A stretch of 64,000 nt of DNA from Pezizomycotina sp. ARF18 (GCA_002224055.1 AZLU01000041.1:123160-187159), one strand, 5' to 3'; positions 48,546 to 60,840 are shown, counted from the first letter of the stretch. Translations and numbers: made by a program. Notes: generated by a model not told the origin, from the sequence alone.

Positions 48546-49684
48546 ATGGTCAACCTATTTTACCAGCGGCCGAGCGCGCCAAGGACTCGAACTCGAACGG
48601 AGGGAAGTGTACAAAGAAAAGATGCACGAAGATCCCGCGGCTCTGTCGTTCGATAGGATCATCAATGGGGAACGTGCTACGTAAGTCTTCTATTACAGAA
48701 CACCTTCATTGAGATGAACTAATACTAACATGTACAACAGCCATGCCGGCTCCAGACTTCATGCTCTACTGCTACTTCATCGAAAGGTGCTCCGAGAACA
48801 TCAAGGGGGCTCACGATAATTCAGACATGCATTTAAAATTATGTCTCTCGCAATTAAATGGACCCTAGTCAATGCTAATATAAATATAGTTCTTTCTCTG
48901 GTACCGAACTTATTGTGAGCAATTCGAAGCTCTACCCGAGAGGAGAAGGCGCTATCCCCACCGTGGACGGGCATCGACCTACAGCCATACCTGCAGTACA
49001 TGACAACGGCAATGTTCTAGTAAATCATACGAAATACGGCTCCTTCCAGACGCTAGTATCACAACCGTTCCGGTCAGAAATATCCCGTGTAACAAGCCTG
49101 TTCTTGTTCCCCGGTCATACTTGAGCTCAAACCTGTCATCGAGGGATAGGTCAAAGGTGCTGAAGCATTGAGTTTCACGACGCACCCGTTGCTCTCCTAC
49201 CAGCTTTCGAAACGGTAGAGACGGCATTAAGATGGCAATCTCACCCGGCGTTCGCACACGGTGCTTAGCAAATGCTAATAAAGAGAGGAAGCTGCTACTT
49301 CTCAGCTTATCTGCGTCCTGCTGGTGCGACTGTACTCATGATGATATTCATGCTCGTTCAAATATCGCGCGGCCATGGCGGGCTTTCCGTATTTACAGCT
49401 TCCGTAGCAGTAACAGCGTACGTCTCACAATTACGAGCATTCTGCTTCGCCTGCTACTGAAGGGTAGAAGGGACAGGGAACCGTGGGACTCGAACCTCGA
49501 CCTGCTAGCGCAGGAGAAGGGCGGTAGCAGCGACGATTTGGAAAACGCGAAGCTTTCTAGTCAGAGCAGGGCGGAGTCGCGGGCCAGCACTTCGACTACG
49601 ACGAGAAGTCGGCACAGATACACGTGCGGCCAGTTCGAGAGCCAGCCGTTCATTAAGAGGGGGCTCAAGTGGGCGGGCGTATAA
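48546..49684 (+). CDS. RGS-domain protein with C-terminal membrane helices
   Basis: Regulator of G-protein signalling, a GTPase-activating protein for G-alpha subunits. The start MVNLFYQRPS is followed by DPAALSFDRIINGERAT, the first RGS segment. After a 60-nt intron (48681-48740) come PDFMLYCYFIERCSENIK and, after a second intron ending at about 48890, FFLWYRTYCEQFEALPERRR. Further on are FRSEISRVTSLFLFPG, ELNLSSRDRSKVLK and FETVETALRWQSHP, which follow the order known for fungal membrane RGS proteins. VLMMIFMLVQISRG and GLSVFTASVAVTAYVSQ are membrane helices, and the DREPW segment precedes a Ser-rich tail that stops at 49684. The layout recalls the Rax1/RgsB-type RGS proteins; I do not assign an exact orthologue. 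About eight frame shifts interrupt it. Confidence 0.85.
48681..48740 (+). other. Intron 1 of the RGS gene
   Basis: 60-nt GTAAGT...CAACAG intron with a classic TACTAAC branch site near 48722-48728, interrupting the first half of the RGS domain. Confidence 0.85.
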
Positions 49685-52600
49685 AGCAGACTTCGATCCT
49701 GTCGATCCAGCGTACGATGTTCCTACAAACCGTGCTCATGTTCCTCGGATCATTCGTGTATTCTCCGCGGTGTTCTTGCCGCTGCCAGCTGTTGATCTCT
49801 TTGATCAAAAATCTCCTTTGTTTATCTTGTTTCTTGTGTTTCTAAGGTTTATCCAGGGCTCATGTTGCATTTGTTGATCAATCGATCTACGGAGTTTTTC
49901 TATTTTTATTTCATTTTTATTCCCTTTGTCTTCAATATAACGCTCGAAAAATTACCCGAGTTGTGAACCTGCAATAACACGATGCATAACCCTGCACCCT
50001 ATTCCCTTATCTTACTTGACTTGTACAAAGAATCTTTTTGCATGAAAATACGAGATTTCGCATTTGGTCGGCACCTGAATCTTACTTTCTCTCGTGTAAA
50101 TTACTCGCAAGCCAGAGTAGCGAAGGTTACCGCATCTACAATAAACCAATATTAAAACAAACAATAACTACTTATTGTATGTCTTGCGGCCTTTAACTTT
50201 CGCAATCGTTCATTGCTGTTCTTTTGCTTACGCTTGAGTGCAACATCCTTGACGCAATCCAACTGCTTATCATTTGTGTCAGAAGACGAACAATAATCTC
50301 CACCAAAGCAGAAAATCTGGTAGCGTGCCCCGCTTAGTCTCCACTTACTCGGCTCTAATTCTCGATTCTTCCTAGTATTGATGAACAAGCGATGGAGCTT
50401 CGAAAGCTGTAGAAAGTGATATCAATACTAATCTGTCAAAAAATAACTAACACCCTGCGAAGGTAATGTAACCATATAAAGCAGACTATTCCATTTCTTA
50501 ACGACTTTGGGAAGATCTCAATAGAAGAACCTACACCTCAATTTGTGGCAAACTCGTGCGAAATTTCTTCTCATATTACCCAGTTGAGCTTCATCGTGTT
50601 TCCTGTGGCGTTCCTTGAGAGTAGTGCGAAAGCGAGGGTGGGGTTTTCGCGAGTTTGCCTGCATATTTCTTGGTTGTAGGAGACAAAAGAGCTCTGAAAG
50701 CGAGGATAAAAATAAAGTATCTCACAAGCTAGGCTTAAAAGAAGGGTAAGGCTTTCAGTAATTAACTCTAAAGATTTCTCCCTGTATGCGGAAATCATGA
50801 TATTTTGTGGATTAAGAGGGCGTCGATCATCTATACAACGACATTAAGTGAACATCTAGAATAATGCTTCGCAAAGAGAGTGATTAGGGAAACGGAAGAA
50901 GGACAAATTTTAGTTACAAAAAGATGTAAAGAATGGACGTTATAATCAGGCAAAAACAGAAGCAAGACAACAAAGGCACTTAACACGAGAAATGATCACT
51001 GCCCATAACGACGATGTCGGCTTCGCTCAAAATAAGGTTGCTGAGCGCCCAAGTGGTTTCGTTGAACACCTTTTCGGATTCTTTGCTAAGCAGTTTGTTT
51101 TTTCTTCTGCTTAGCAAATTCCTTATACTTGGTCGACCCGAGGGAGTACCCAGCCGCGATGCGATTGGAAAAGGGTGTACGCGAAATGCGGTAGTGTTTC
51201 GTCGTCTTCCAGCACTTTTGGCCTAACGAGAACAGTCTTAAGCTTTACTCCCAGACCTACTTTTAGTGATGCGGGCGAAATCAGCTTCAACTCCTACATT
51301 CGAGAAGGCGGGGACCAGTTACCTAAAGCTTCGGACGGTCAGAGCGCAGGTTGCGTACCATCCCCGGATTATTGGTGCGATCATAGTGGCCGGCGGTCTT
51401 GGATCAACGACGTCCCTTCAACGGAAGTCAGAGCATATACCGCCGCTTCGCTTTTAATATTGGTCGAGACCGACAGGGCTGCGGATTGTTGCTTGGTTAA
51501 AACAGTCTGTGCTGGAGGCTCTACTGCGTATCTATCGGTAATATATTCCATTTAGTTAAAAAGGATCCCGGGTAAATTTTATAATCTTCCAGAAAGCGGA
51601 TGCCCACTGCTTGCCTCCTCCACCTTTTGGCACTATGTGAGATCGTGATACCAACGTCGTTCGTCCCACGGCTCTGGACTTTTGTTTCCATTGAATACTA
51701 TGGTTTGCGTGCCCGGCCGGAAATAGAATGAGAAGGAGAAGGACAAGGACAAAGAAGAGAAGAAAGATGATGATGATGAAGAGGAAGGAGGAGAGAGGAC
51801 AAGAAGAAAGAGATACTAAGTGGTAATGAAATAAAAAGATCAAAGTAGAATATAGTGGTGGGGTCAACTTGAGCATAGGAGTTTAGGAATACAAAAAAAG
51901 AGATAAAGGTAGAAGGGGAAAATTACGAAGAGATATTTTTTTTTGTTATTAATTAATTAAGTACTCAATATGATTTTAATCGTTACAGAGAAAATCTTTA
52001 CAATCCGGATTCGAATTGAAACGATCCCTTAGTTAATAAAAGCTCCCACGAAAGCCCGTTTTTGTAGACCATGTATAAACTGGAGCCTGACACACTAGCT
52101 TAATTATTGGAATCATCACGTGTGTACTACTAATCCTAAGCAGTACATAGGTCTGTATTGATACGTATAGGGTAAAGGTGATGGTTCGGCCGTTACGGCT
52201 TCGAATTCAAAGACGAACGGTAGTAGTCTAATCCAAAAGTACATTGGGTGATGTACCAGTCAAAATAAAACCCTAAGAAATTAAGGAACTTGAACGCTTA
52301 TGCCTTTCAAGGCGGATAACTTACGCTGATGTATGCGCAAGTAGCTACTGATAGTTACTTCCAAAATACGAAGGCACTAGGAGAGTACTGATTATAAGGT
52401 GCAGAGGACCCTCTAGTAGAGAGTATGAGATACGAGACCAAGGTAAAGGGAACATAGGGAGGAAGCCCAGATATTACGAAAAATATGACCGTTAGTCGGA
52501 GGAGAAGAGCTACTAGATTTTGAGAAGTTCCCAGAGGAGAAGAGGCTTTAAAGCTAGAAGGAATACTTCTGATGGAAACTAGATGGTTCCTTAAGCGTGT

Positions 52601-52813
52601 ATAGATCTTTCTGCTGGATGCTAGATATAGTAGTCACAATTTCGAAAATTGACAAAATTTATGCAATCGGACCGAACATTATAGTGGGTTATCTGTGCTC
52701 CTCGCAGTTGACATTCAAGTTGCTTTATTGACTGGGTGACATAGTTTACATTCTGCGCGATGATCAGTCAAAAGATACTAGCAGTTTCCATCCTATAGCC
52801 CTACGCAGAACCT
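49685..52813. other. Intergenic with a possible coding stretch near 51.2-51.8 kb
   Basis: Most of it is AT-rich without a gene. At 51175-51555 a plus-strand stretch of 126 codons (STFGLTRTVLSFTPRPTFSD) ends at a stop. About 170 bases on, a plus-strand purine-rich tract (51727-51820) would code for an acidic/basic run, EKEKDKDKEEKKDDDDEEE. The two could belong to one gene, but I cannot link them. Confidence 0.3.
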
Positions 52814-55259
52814 TCAACGTCCCTCGTCCAACGCCTCCTCCAGCTCCTTAATATCACTCATCGGCATCCCACAACTGAAACCCTCACAAATATAAACCCC
52901 TTCCCTCCCCTGCCTAACAGCATCCAACACCCATTCTTCTTCACCAACACTCATCCGTATCCTTCCCACCTTAATCACAACCGTACTCGGCAGTAGCGTC
53001 CCTAATAACCCCCAAATACTCCTCCGCTTTCTCCCCTCAGCGTTTACAACAACGCTCCTCATACCGCCCAGATGGCTAATCAACCCCTTCAACATCTCCG
53101 GCAGCGCGAACCCCAATTTTTCAAGTCTTCCTTTATAGCACTCCAGCGTCTCCCGTTTTCTTCGTATATCCTTCGTCGGAGAGAATATACCCCAATTCGA
53201 ACAGATTATTACACGAGACAGAATTACTCGCGGGCTCAGCGCCGTCTTGGTCGTCTTTCAGCCGTAGCATAATATCATCCTTCCCCTCCGCCGTAGAAAA
53301 GAACGCGCCGTCGTCGTTATCCCAGAATAACTCGATCTGTTTCTGCTGTAGTTCGTCAGCCCAGCGGAGGTGGTTTACGTCGAATGTGGCGGAGTAGAGA
53401 GATAGTAATCCCTGCATCATGTTCGCGTAGTCGTCCGGTAGACCTTCTACGTCGCCGGCGGAACCTGAGTGGTATACGCGCTTTAAAACGTGCGTTTGGT
53501 CGTCGTACATGTTCCTGATGAAGTTCGCGGCGGAGGATGCGGATGATATGTACTTTTCCGCGAGGTCTGGTTTTGTAGACTTTAAAGCCGCGCCGGCGCG
53601 GGCGAGGGAGGATATAGCGAGGCCGTTCCAGCAGGTTAGTATTTTATCATCCAGAAGCGGTCGCGCACGGTTCTTCTCGCGATATTCTCGTAATTTTGTC
53701 CTGCTAGATTCGATAATCGAAACGACCTCCTCCCTCGATTTATCGAACTCCTGCGCTAGGTTTGTCGGGCTAACAACAACCGACAGCGTATTCTGCATCG
53801 TTAGCTCGCCGTGTGCGTCGTGCCGCGGTCCACATTTCCGCCCGGTTTAACATTCCAATACGCCGCTGCAATCTTCGCTTCCTCGCTACCCAAAATCTCC
53901 ACAAGTTTCTTCATCGAATAAACGTAAAACGCGCCCTCCTTCTTCTCGTCGTTTCGTCCTTCGAGTCTGCGTCCTCGGCGGAATAAAACGCTATATCTCC
54001 GTCCTCGGTTTATGAAGCAGAGCGTCGTCGAGGAAGTACGCCGCTATATCCTCCACGCACTGTAACATCTTCTCGTTGCCCGTGAGCAGCCAGGCGTCAA
54101 GTAACAGCTCATCAGGAGCGAGTTTGTGTAGCTCATCTTCTCAAAGTGCGGCAGGCTCCAGTCCCCTCGTCACGCTGTACGCGCGAAGCCGTGACCGACG
54201 TGGTCGTGTATTGCCCCGTCAGCAATTTTATCCAGCGTCTTAACAACAATATCAAGACACCTCTTCCTATCATCCTCTTTAAAGTCCTTCAGCGTGTTAC
54301 TACTGCTCCCGGCCACAGCCAGCAAAAGGATAAATTAACCTCGTTCGGAAACTTCGGCGCACCCCCGAACCCGCCGTGTACTTTATCGAACGCATCGCCA
54401 AAGTACTGCAGCGCAACCTTCAGCGACGCCGGTCCTAGACTCGCACCGAGCTTCGCGCCATTCTCCAGCTCCAGCTGCTGCATCTGCTCCAGCACACTCT
54501 CCGCACTCCCCCTCAACTTCGCCTCATCCGTCTTCCACATACTTCCGATCCTCTTAACTATCGATAAAAAATTCGGCCGTCCAATACCGCCTCCGCTCTT
54601 CGGTCCCGGCCAGTACGTCCGCCAAAAATCGGATACGTCTTCGGCGTCAAGAAAAACGTTAAGCGGCCAACCGCCGGATCCAGTAGTAGAAGTGACGAAC
54701 TTCATGTATATCCTATCCACGTCGGGCCGTTCTCGCGGTCGATCTTGATGGAGACGAAGTTGGCGTTTAGTTCTGCGGCTACGGTGTCGTCGGAGAATGA
54801 TTCGTGTTCCATGACGTGGCACCAGTGCTAAGAAATCACGGTCAGTACACTAAGCTATATCCGGAAGAAAGACGGAGGAATTGAGGGGAGGAGAAGCTTA
54901 CGCATGCGGAGTACCCGATGCTCAAAAATATCGGCAGGTTGTGCTCCCTCGCGTAGGCCAGCGTCTCGGGCGTCCACTGCTGCCACGCGACGGGGTTGTC
55001 CTTGTGCTGCCGGAGGTACGGGCGATTTGCTCGTCGCGAGGTTGTTCTGCAACGGTGTACGGGTGGCGGCGGTCGAGGCGGAATTCGACGACATGGTTCG
55101 AGATGGGTATCGGGTAAAAGCTGGCGTATAGGGTCGTTTGATAAGACCGTTGGCAGCTCGTGATATAGCTGTGAGATGACGGAACCTTCGTAGTGGTATA
55201 AATGATGGCGATGATGTCGTTGAGATGAGTCGTAGTCTCGCAAGGTGTCGTATAAGCAT
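52814..55259 (-). CDS. SPATA20/YyaL-like thioredoxin-fold protein (DUF255)
   Basis: The start at 55259 gives [20 protein letters not shown], an Arg-rich amphipathic leader typical of mitochondrial import. The family core begins with [20 protein letters not shown] and [20 protein letters not shown], then FLSIGYSAC | [11 protein letters not shown], split by a 74-nt intron (54828-54901). The C-x-x-C-like site lies in SAC-HWC. Next come [42 protein letters not shown], the [10 protein letters not shown] motif, [45 protein letters not shown] and [20 protein letters not shown]. The C-terminal half is the helical toroid-like part of the family. Length (about 740-780 residues) fits. It ends at 52814. 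About eight or nine frame shifts occur. Biochemical activity in the family is not well settled. Confidence 0.93.
54828..54901 (-). other. Intron in the SPATA20-like gene
   Basis: 74-nt GTAAGC...TTCTTAG intron. Removing it joins GYSAC to HWCHVM, the most conserved motif of the family. Confidence 0.9.
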
Positions 55260-55953
55260 GATAGAGTTAAAGAGTTGATGGCGGTTTTAGTGAGAGAAAA
55301 AGGTTTAAAATAAATTTGGGCCAGAAATTTGCGGCTAATAAATTCTCAGCTGCAAATATTCGTCATTTTGCCGAGAAAACTCGGCGAATGTGGTGGTGGG
55401 GTCGGAAATACGCGGAACTTTACCAGCTATTACTATTAGCTAACGGACTATAGCACATCGCGAACTTTCGCGAAACAATGGGCCCTTTGATAAACGTTAT
55501 ATACTTAAGTACACCTCGGGGATACCGTATATATCCGAAGCTACAGGATTATGTACAGGCCAAGTTTGAATTCGCCTTTTCATGCTTGATCATGATCATT
55601 TACTTTGCTATAGGTTTGCCGTTACACCCACGGCCAGTGCTCTGTAATATGCTGAGACAACACCATGATCTGGAGGAGAGCTATGTATGTACTCAGGATA
55701 TCGCTGATCTGGAGATTCTCACAGCTGCTCCTTTGGTTTCGCTCATCCTGCAAGATGTACGAGCTCCAAGCTATCTAGAGCTATGCTCTTGTTTAAGTAA
55801 AAATACGTTTCATTTTGTAGATCGATCATATTTACGTACAAATATACGACGCACGTTCAAAGAAAAAGAAATATATCATAAAAACTTTTACAAATAAAAA
55901 TGACCAGGTTATGTCTCATCGCTCCTCCGCGCGGTGTCCTCTACCGTCGTAGA
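55260..55953. other. Promoter region of the SPATA20-like gene, with an opposite-strand open stretch
   Basis: This segment lies upstream of the 55259 start and downstream of the next minus-strand gene's stop. A plus-strand stretch of 139 codons (55478-55897) reads through it, with a hydrophobic piece FSCLIMIIYFAIGLPLH. It could be a divergent small gene, but there is no supporting motif. Confidence 0.3.
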
Positions 55954-57973
55954 TCATCCCGCGGTGAAGCCAGAAGGTCGGTCTTCGGAAGGCGCTACCC
56001 GACGCTGCCGGAGATGCGCCTGCGAAATGGGTTCAAGGTCCTGTTTGGAGGCCGCTTCGAACGGTTGCTTTTCGATCTCGACGTCGGCCCAGTCCATGAT
56101 CCTCTCCGGACGTCCATCGTTCTGAGCTCCCATGGCCTCCCGCGCGCGTGCCATGGTTTCAACGCCGTCCACTTCTTCCTCATCCGAGTCGTCTTTGCAG
56201 CTCTGCCTGAAAAACTTGCCGACGGCGCTGCACGCTTTCCCAGCCACGCGGGACACGGCAGAGCTTCGATAGTTTTCCGCCCTCTTTCTTCTTTTCGGGT
56301 GACCCCCCGAGCATCCAGTTCTCCAGCTCGAACCTCCTAGCGTCCTCTTTCTTACTCTCCTTGTGCCTCTGCTTCTCCCGCTCGTCGAGCAGCTCCAGTA
56401 TCCTCTTCCTGCCCTGCCAGGCTTCGAACCACGCGATCCGCTGCTCGCAGATCTGCTCGATCCTCTTTTGCACCAGATACCGCGCCTGCGCTTTCGCTAA
56501 GGGAACCGCGTCACTGTAGCCTGCACCGTTCGTATTCTTCTATCATCCTGTCGCGTACGATTTTCAAGGAGTCGTGGGCTTTTCCGAGGTGCACTTTTAG
56601 CTGCGCCTTCCAGGCTCCGTCGCGGTCCTCGGGCATGATCTCCTTCCCGTCCTTTTCCCGCCACTCATCGAACTCCTGCCTCATGGATTTCGGAGAGATC
56701 TTGACGTCGGTCTTGACGTACACGATAGCCTCGTCAAAAAGGTTCGATATCCTTTCTAGGTAATCCGGGAAAGTAGGGTACTTTTCCGGATCGGGCATGC
56801 GGAGGTGCACGTGCCGGTCCCACGCCTGTCCAGCGTCCTCGCCTTCCTTCAAGCTCTCAGCGCGCCACAGCGTGCGTCTGGGTTCTCCTGAGGATCATCG
56901 ACGGGGTCTTTGTAGCAGGGCACCAGGCGCGGAAAGTACTCCGCGATGGTGGGTATGGCGTCGGCGATCTCGCCGAGCGCGAGGATGAACTGGGCGGGGA
57001 CGTACTCCCCGGACCTTGCCGCTCGATCCACTCCAGCATGTTCAGCTGGATGGAGTCATGTACTTTTCCATGTTGTCGTAGCTGCGATCCAGAAACTCCT
57101 GGCAGGATTCCTTGCCCATGAACGACGACGATTCGTCTCCGATAGGTCCTCGATCAGACCCGCAGGGATACGCGGTACCGGCCGCGAAAGCTCACCGAGG
57201 TTCAAACCTTCAGCGATTGGTCGCCGGATACCATAGGCGTCCCCTTCTCGTCGACTTCTTCGATCACGTTCGTCTGCGGAGATCCTGTTTCGAAGTCCTC
57301 CCCTCGCCGTTTTAAGAAGGTCCAGGAGCGACAATTGACTATTCGGGCCGAACCCCTTCCCATGTAGTATCTCCATGGGTCCGCCCAAGTCTAGCGTACT
57401 TTCCTTGCGCCGTGCTCGTAATCGGCAGACTCATCTGCCCGTCTTCTTCCTCGTGCACCCCGATATCACGCAGAGAACCCCGCGGCGCCTCCGTCTTCGC
57501 CACATTAGCCTTCAAGTTCTCAGCCGTCTAACCGTAGACTTGATAGGACCCTCGAGGTTCATATTCTTCGGCGTCGTAGCCCGCGCTTCGTCTGCGGGCT
57601 CTCGGTAACCTCCTCGAAACCTTCTTGATAGCTTCCAGCATGTCATCCTTACCATTATTCTTCAGCGGCGGGCGGGGCTGCTGCTGCTGCACGTCCTCAG
57701 GAATGGGAATACCGGTGTTGATGCGCAGCAGCATCCTGCGCCTCTGTTTGCTGGGTATCAGCGACCCCTCCTCGCCCCGACCCGACGTTTCGTAGTCGCC
57801 GAGGTGGATGGTCGAGATGGACTCCGCGGACGACGGCGGGACGGAGAGCAGGTTCGAGCTCCTGTGGCCCGCCCTGGGTACGGGCGTAGGCGCGGCAGCG
57901 AGTCCGTCGTCGGAACAGCACTAACCGTGCACGCGAAGCATGCGAGGAGCGCGAGGGTGGTTTTATGCACCAT
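55954..57973 (-). CDS. Large secreted, charged, helix-rich protein, family unknown
   Basis: The start at 57973 gives a clear signal peptide, MVHKTTLALLACFACTVSA. After a Pro/Arg-rich lead come SISTIHLGDYETSGRGEEGS and MLLRINTGIPIPEDVQQQQP, then GPNSQLSLLDLLKTA, ESCQEFLDRSYDNMEKYM, IQLNMLEWIERQGPGEYVPA with QFILALGEIADAIPTIAEYF, and LRMPDPEKYPTFPDYLERIS. A long charged helical part follows: SMRQEFDEWREKDGKEIMPE, EEYERC, RIEQICEQRIAWFEAWQGRK and RILELLDEREKQRHKESKKE. The C-terminus is acidic-to-basic (CKDDSDEEEVDGVETMARAR) and ends at 55954. Estimated length is about 650 residues, with about six frame shifts and no obvious intron. I do not recognise a domain. Secretion is supported; any role in host interaction or the wall would be speculation. 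Confidence 0.65.
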
Positions 57974-60840
57974 GATTGCAGCTATATAGCTATAAATTTC
58001 TCAACAATTCGTTTGACAAAACGATAACCTTAACCCGGTTGAATGTTATCACACGAGCAAAGCTTGTCGAAGCCAACGGGGGCATTTTCCCAGGGATGTG
58101 GGATTTATAAAAGCCACCCCTCAATGAGAGGTAGTTTCTCAAATTCTCCTCTGTAAAACAGTCTGGTGATTCTGAGACGTTGCCTATGATCGGCCTCAGT
58201 TTGGTATAAAACCGATATCAATTGAAAGTCTTTGGCCCGTTCTGGGCCCTTTATCCTTTCGATTCTTCAAGAATAAAGTTTTCTGTGTCTCAAACACCAA
58301 GACGCTCAAAATTGAAATACTGTGACCGTTCAATGGCTCTCGCCGATTATCCTCCGAGCGTAGCCAACAGACTATGGAAAAGAATCTAGTTTATGTCTCG
58401 GACTTTTTTGTAGCCGTCGTTTCTCGTCCTAGATCGGACGTGACTCGAAAAGAGCGAGTGGGACTAAGGATCCCACGTTAAAGGCTACTAGTAGCGGAAA
58501 TGCTACACCGAAAAGACGAATTGAACGGAAATATAAACCGGTTGAAGCGAAGCAGATGCCAGTGGTAAACGACTCTCGGTCGGAAGAACCAATAACAACT
58601 CTATCCTCCTTCTCTGAAGTAGTATCCGTGAAGTAACGTGTCTGGAAAAAAGCAGTCAATTTCCAACGAAGAGCGATGAAGATGGACGAGGAGGTTGAAG
58701 GTATTTAAAAGACTGCGCCGAGCTTGAAGAACGCGTTTGCTTACAGAAAAGCTGTCCAATCTCATATCCATTCGAATGCGCTAGTGAGCAGTAGTCCAGC
58801 TGCGAAGTCCAACAATAGCAAAAGGTGGTGATAAAGACTGGGTGATTCCATCCACCCGTGGCCTCTCCTACAGGAAGTGCCGTAGTGCGTCCAATAGCGA
58901 TCTCCAAAATTCCGTAACGCTTGGAAGTTTAGATCTGATTGTGAAAGCTTGCAGAAATAGGAGGGATAGTGCACGTTAAATCATGGAGGCACTTAGGCAA
59001 GTATATTGATCCTACTAGGCTAACTACTTCGGTAGTTTGAATAAATAAATAAAGAATAGACACATAAATGTGCTCTTTGTATTCTTGTTCTTAACACGGC
59101 CTTCTTTTACATGGGAAAAAAAAAATTTTTTTTTAATACTACTTATTAGTAGGTAAGTAAAATAATTGAATAAAGTAATCTTCCATCTCTCTGTCTCTCT
59201 GAATTCCTTATTCATATCTCGTGTTCCTCTTTTTAACGAATCACGCTTCTACAAACCTCTTATAGTAAAGGAAGCAGAATAACCAGCCATACATCTAGCA
59301 GCTCCGTCCAGGGACAAGAGACGTCGGTTCAAATGATATTAAATATACCCTTCAACCCCTTTGGATAGCTATCGAGGTAGCATAAGCCTAACGCTTTTGA
59401 TATCCCCCTTGCATGGTAGATTCCAGGCAACGGGATACCCGCGTCCGCCATGTCATTACCAGCCAAACGGGAGCATTTCCTATTTTTTTGTTTTTTCATT
59501 TCCCTTTCTTCACGGCTCTCTCTTCCTGCAACTTGCAGCCGCGTGGAATGGCCTTCGCCTTCCCGGACACTATACAGCTTTCTGGTTTTCCGTCGACGAT
59601 ACACACGGATGATATCTTCCTCAAGGTAGGTAAACAGCGCTACCATCTCACGCATGAAGCCGGAGACAGGATCAACCCATGGCAAATATCTATAGTTATC
59701 GTTTACTTGCACCTGGATATCTCGACTTCGATGGTTTAGAGATTACATCCTGACCGTCTCGGCCTAGCGATTCCCCTTTCTCTTCTACATAGGCTTGTCC
59801 CGTAATTCAACACCAACTAGATACGTTCGCCAGAAGACTCTTCATGTTGAGGCTCTCGCAGCAGCAAAGAACATAAACGGAATGACTACGTCGGAGTTCT
59901 TAATACCAGCATCGCTATCTAGTCGAGTTTGAAAGCTCAAGCGAGACGAAAAATAAAGTATCGCCGTGCGCTTCTGGCGAACCCGTTGTTCCTATACAGA
60001 TAAGAAAGTCTTTGTATAAAGGACAAGGTATATACGAGCTTTCACTGCAGTTTCACCTTGGGACCCTTGACATGATGTCATCTCAAAAGGGGGGGGGAGA
60101 CGAAGCATGAGATTTTGACAAATAATCTCACAATGAAACTAAACAGAACGCGAATCTGGCAGGTTTATGCGTTGCTTACCGTCAGACACCAAGCGAAATA
60201 AGAAACCATTTCGTTTTACCCGAAATTTTCTGGAGTAGTCAAACTCGTCTTCTCTTATTGGACCCTCTATTTTCGCTGTATCTTTTTTTTGCTCGTGTTG
60301 TGGTTGATACTCAACCGTGCCCCTTTGTTCAAAGAATGAGATTTTTTCAGCCCTACCCGCACATTTTTCCCCCCTTCTTTTCCCCAAAAATCTTTAGATG
60401 AGCAAATTTATATCAGACAAAAAACTTATTTCTGTTCTCATACTTCCCAGCAAAAAAAATAGGGAAGGGAATATGGTTAGGAATGAAGATCTTATACGTT
60501 GATCCTGTTACGGAAGAGGACGGCCACTTCCTCTTGCATGAATTTGCCAATACTTCAGCGTTGACGATCACGAGAAAAGTGTGAGAGAGAGTCAAAGCGC
60601 CAGCACAGCAGAGACAGTTGTGACATAGGAAGAGTTCTGAAATAACCATCCTTTTTCTATTTTACCACCTGACCATGGAGCTCAACCCTGGTAGAACAAT
60701 TTGACCGAGCATTGGTTTGTCATTTTCGCAATTCTATACGTGAGCACGTGAGTAATGTTACCGCGAAAAGCCGAACGAAAATGGAGCATTTTTTCGGACC
60801 GAAGAAACATGTTTTTGTCAGGGGAACTCCCGAAGATCCT
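57974..60840. other. Unassigned stretch right of the secreted-protein gene
   Basis: The first 150 bases are the promoter side of the minus-strand gene. Minus-strand open stretches at 58429-58974 (for example ITTFCYCWTSQLDYCS) and plus-strand ones at 59361-59739 have no motif. I cannot support a gene. Confidence 0.35.

Noticed and set aside
51556-51876. Minus-strand hydrophobic frame with Ile/Leu/Phe run
   Set aside because: It is the complement of the purine-rich tract; the apparent membrane helix is a product of that simple sequence.
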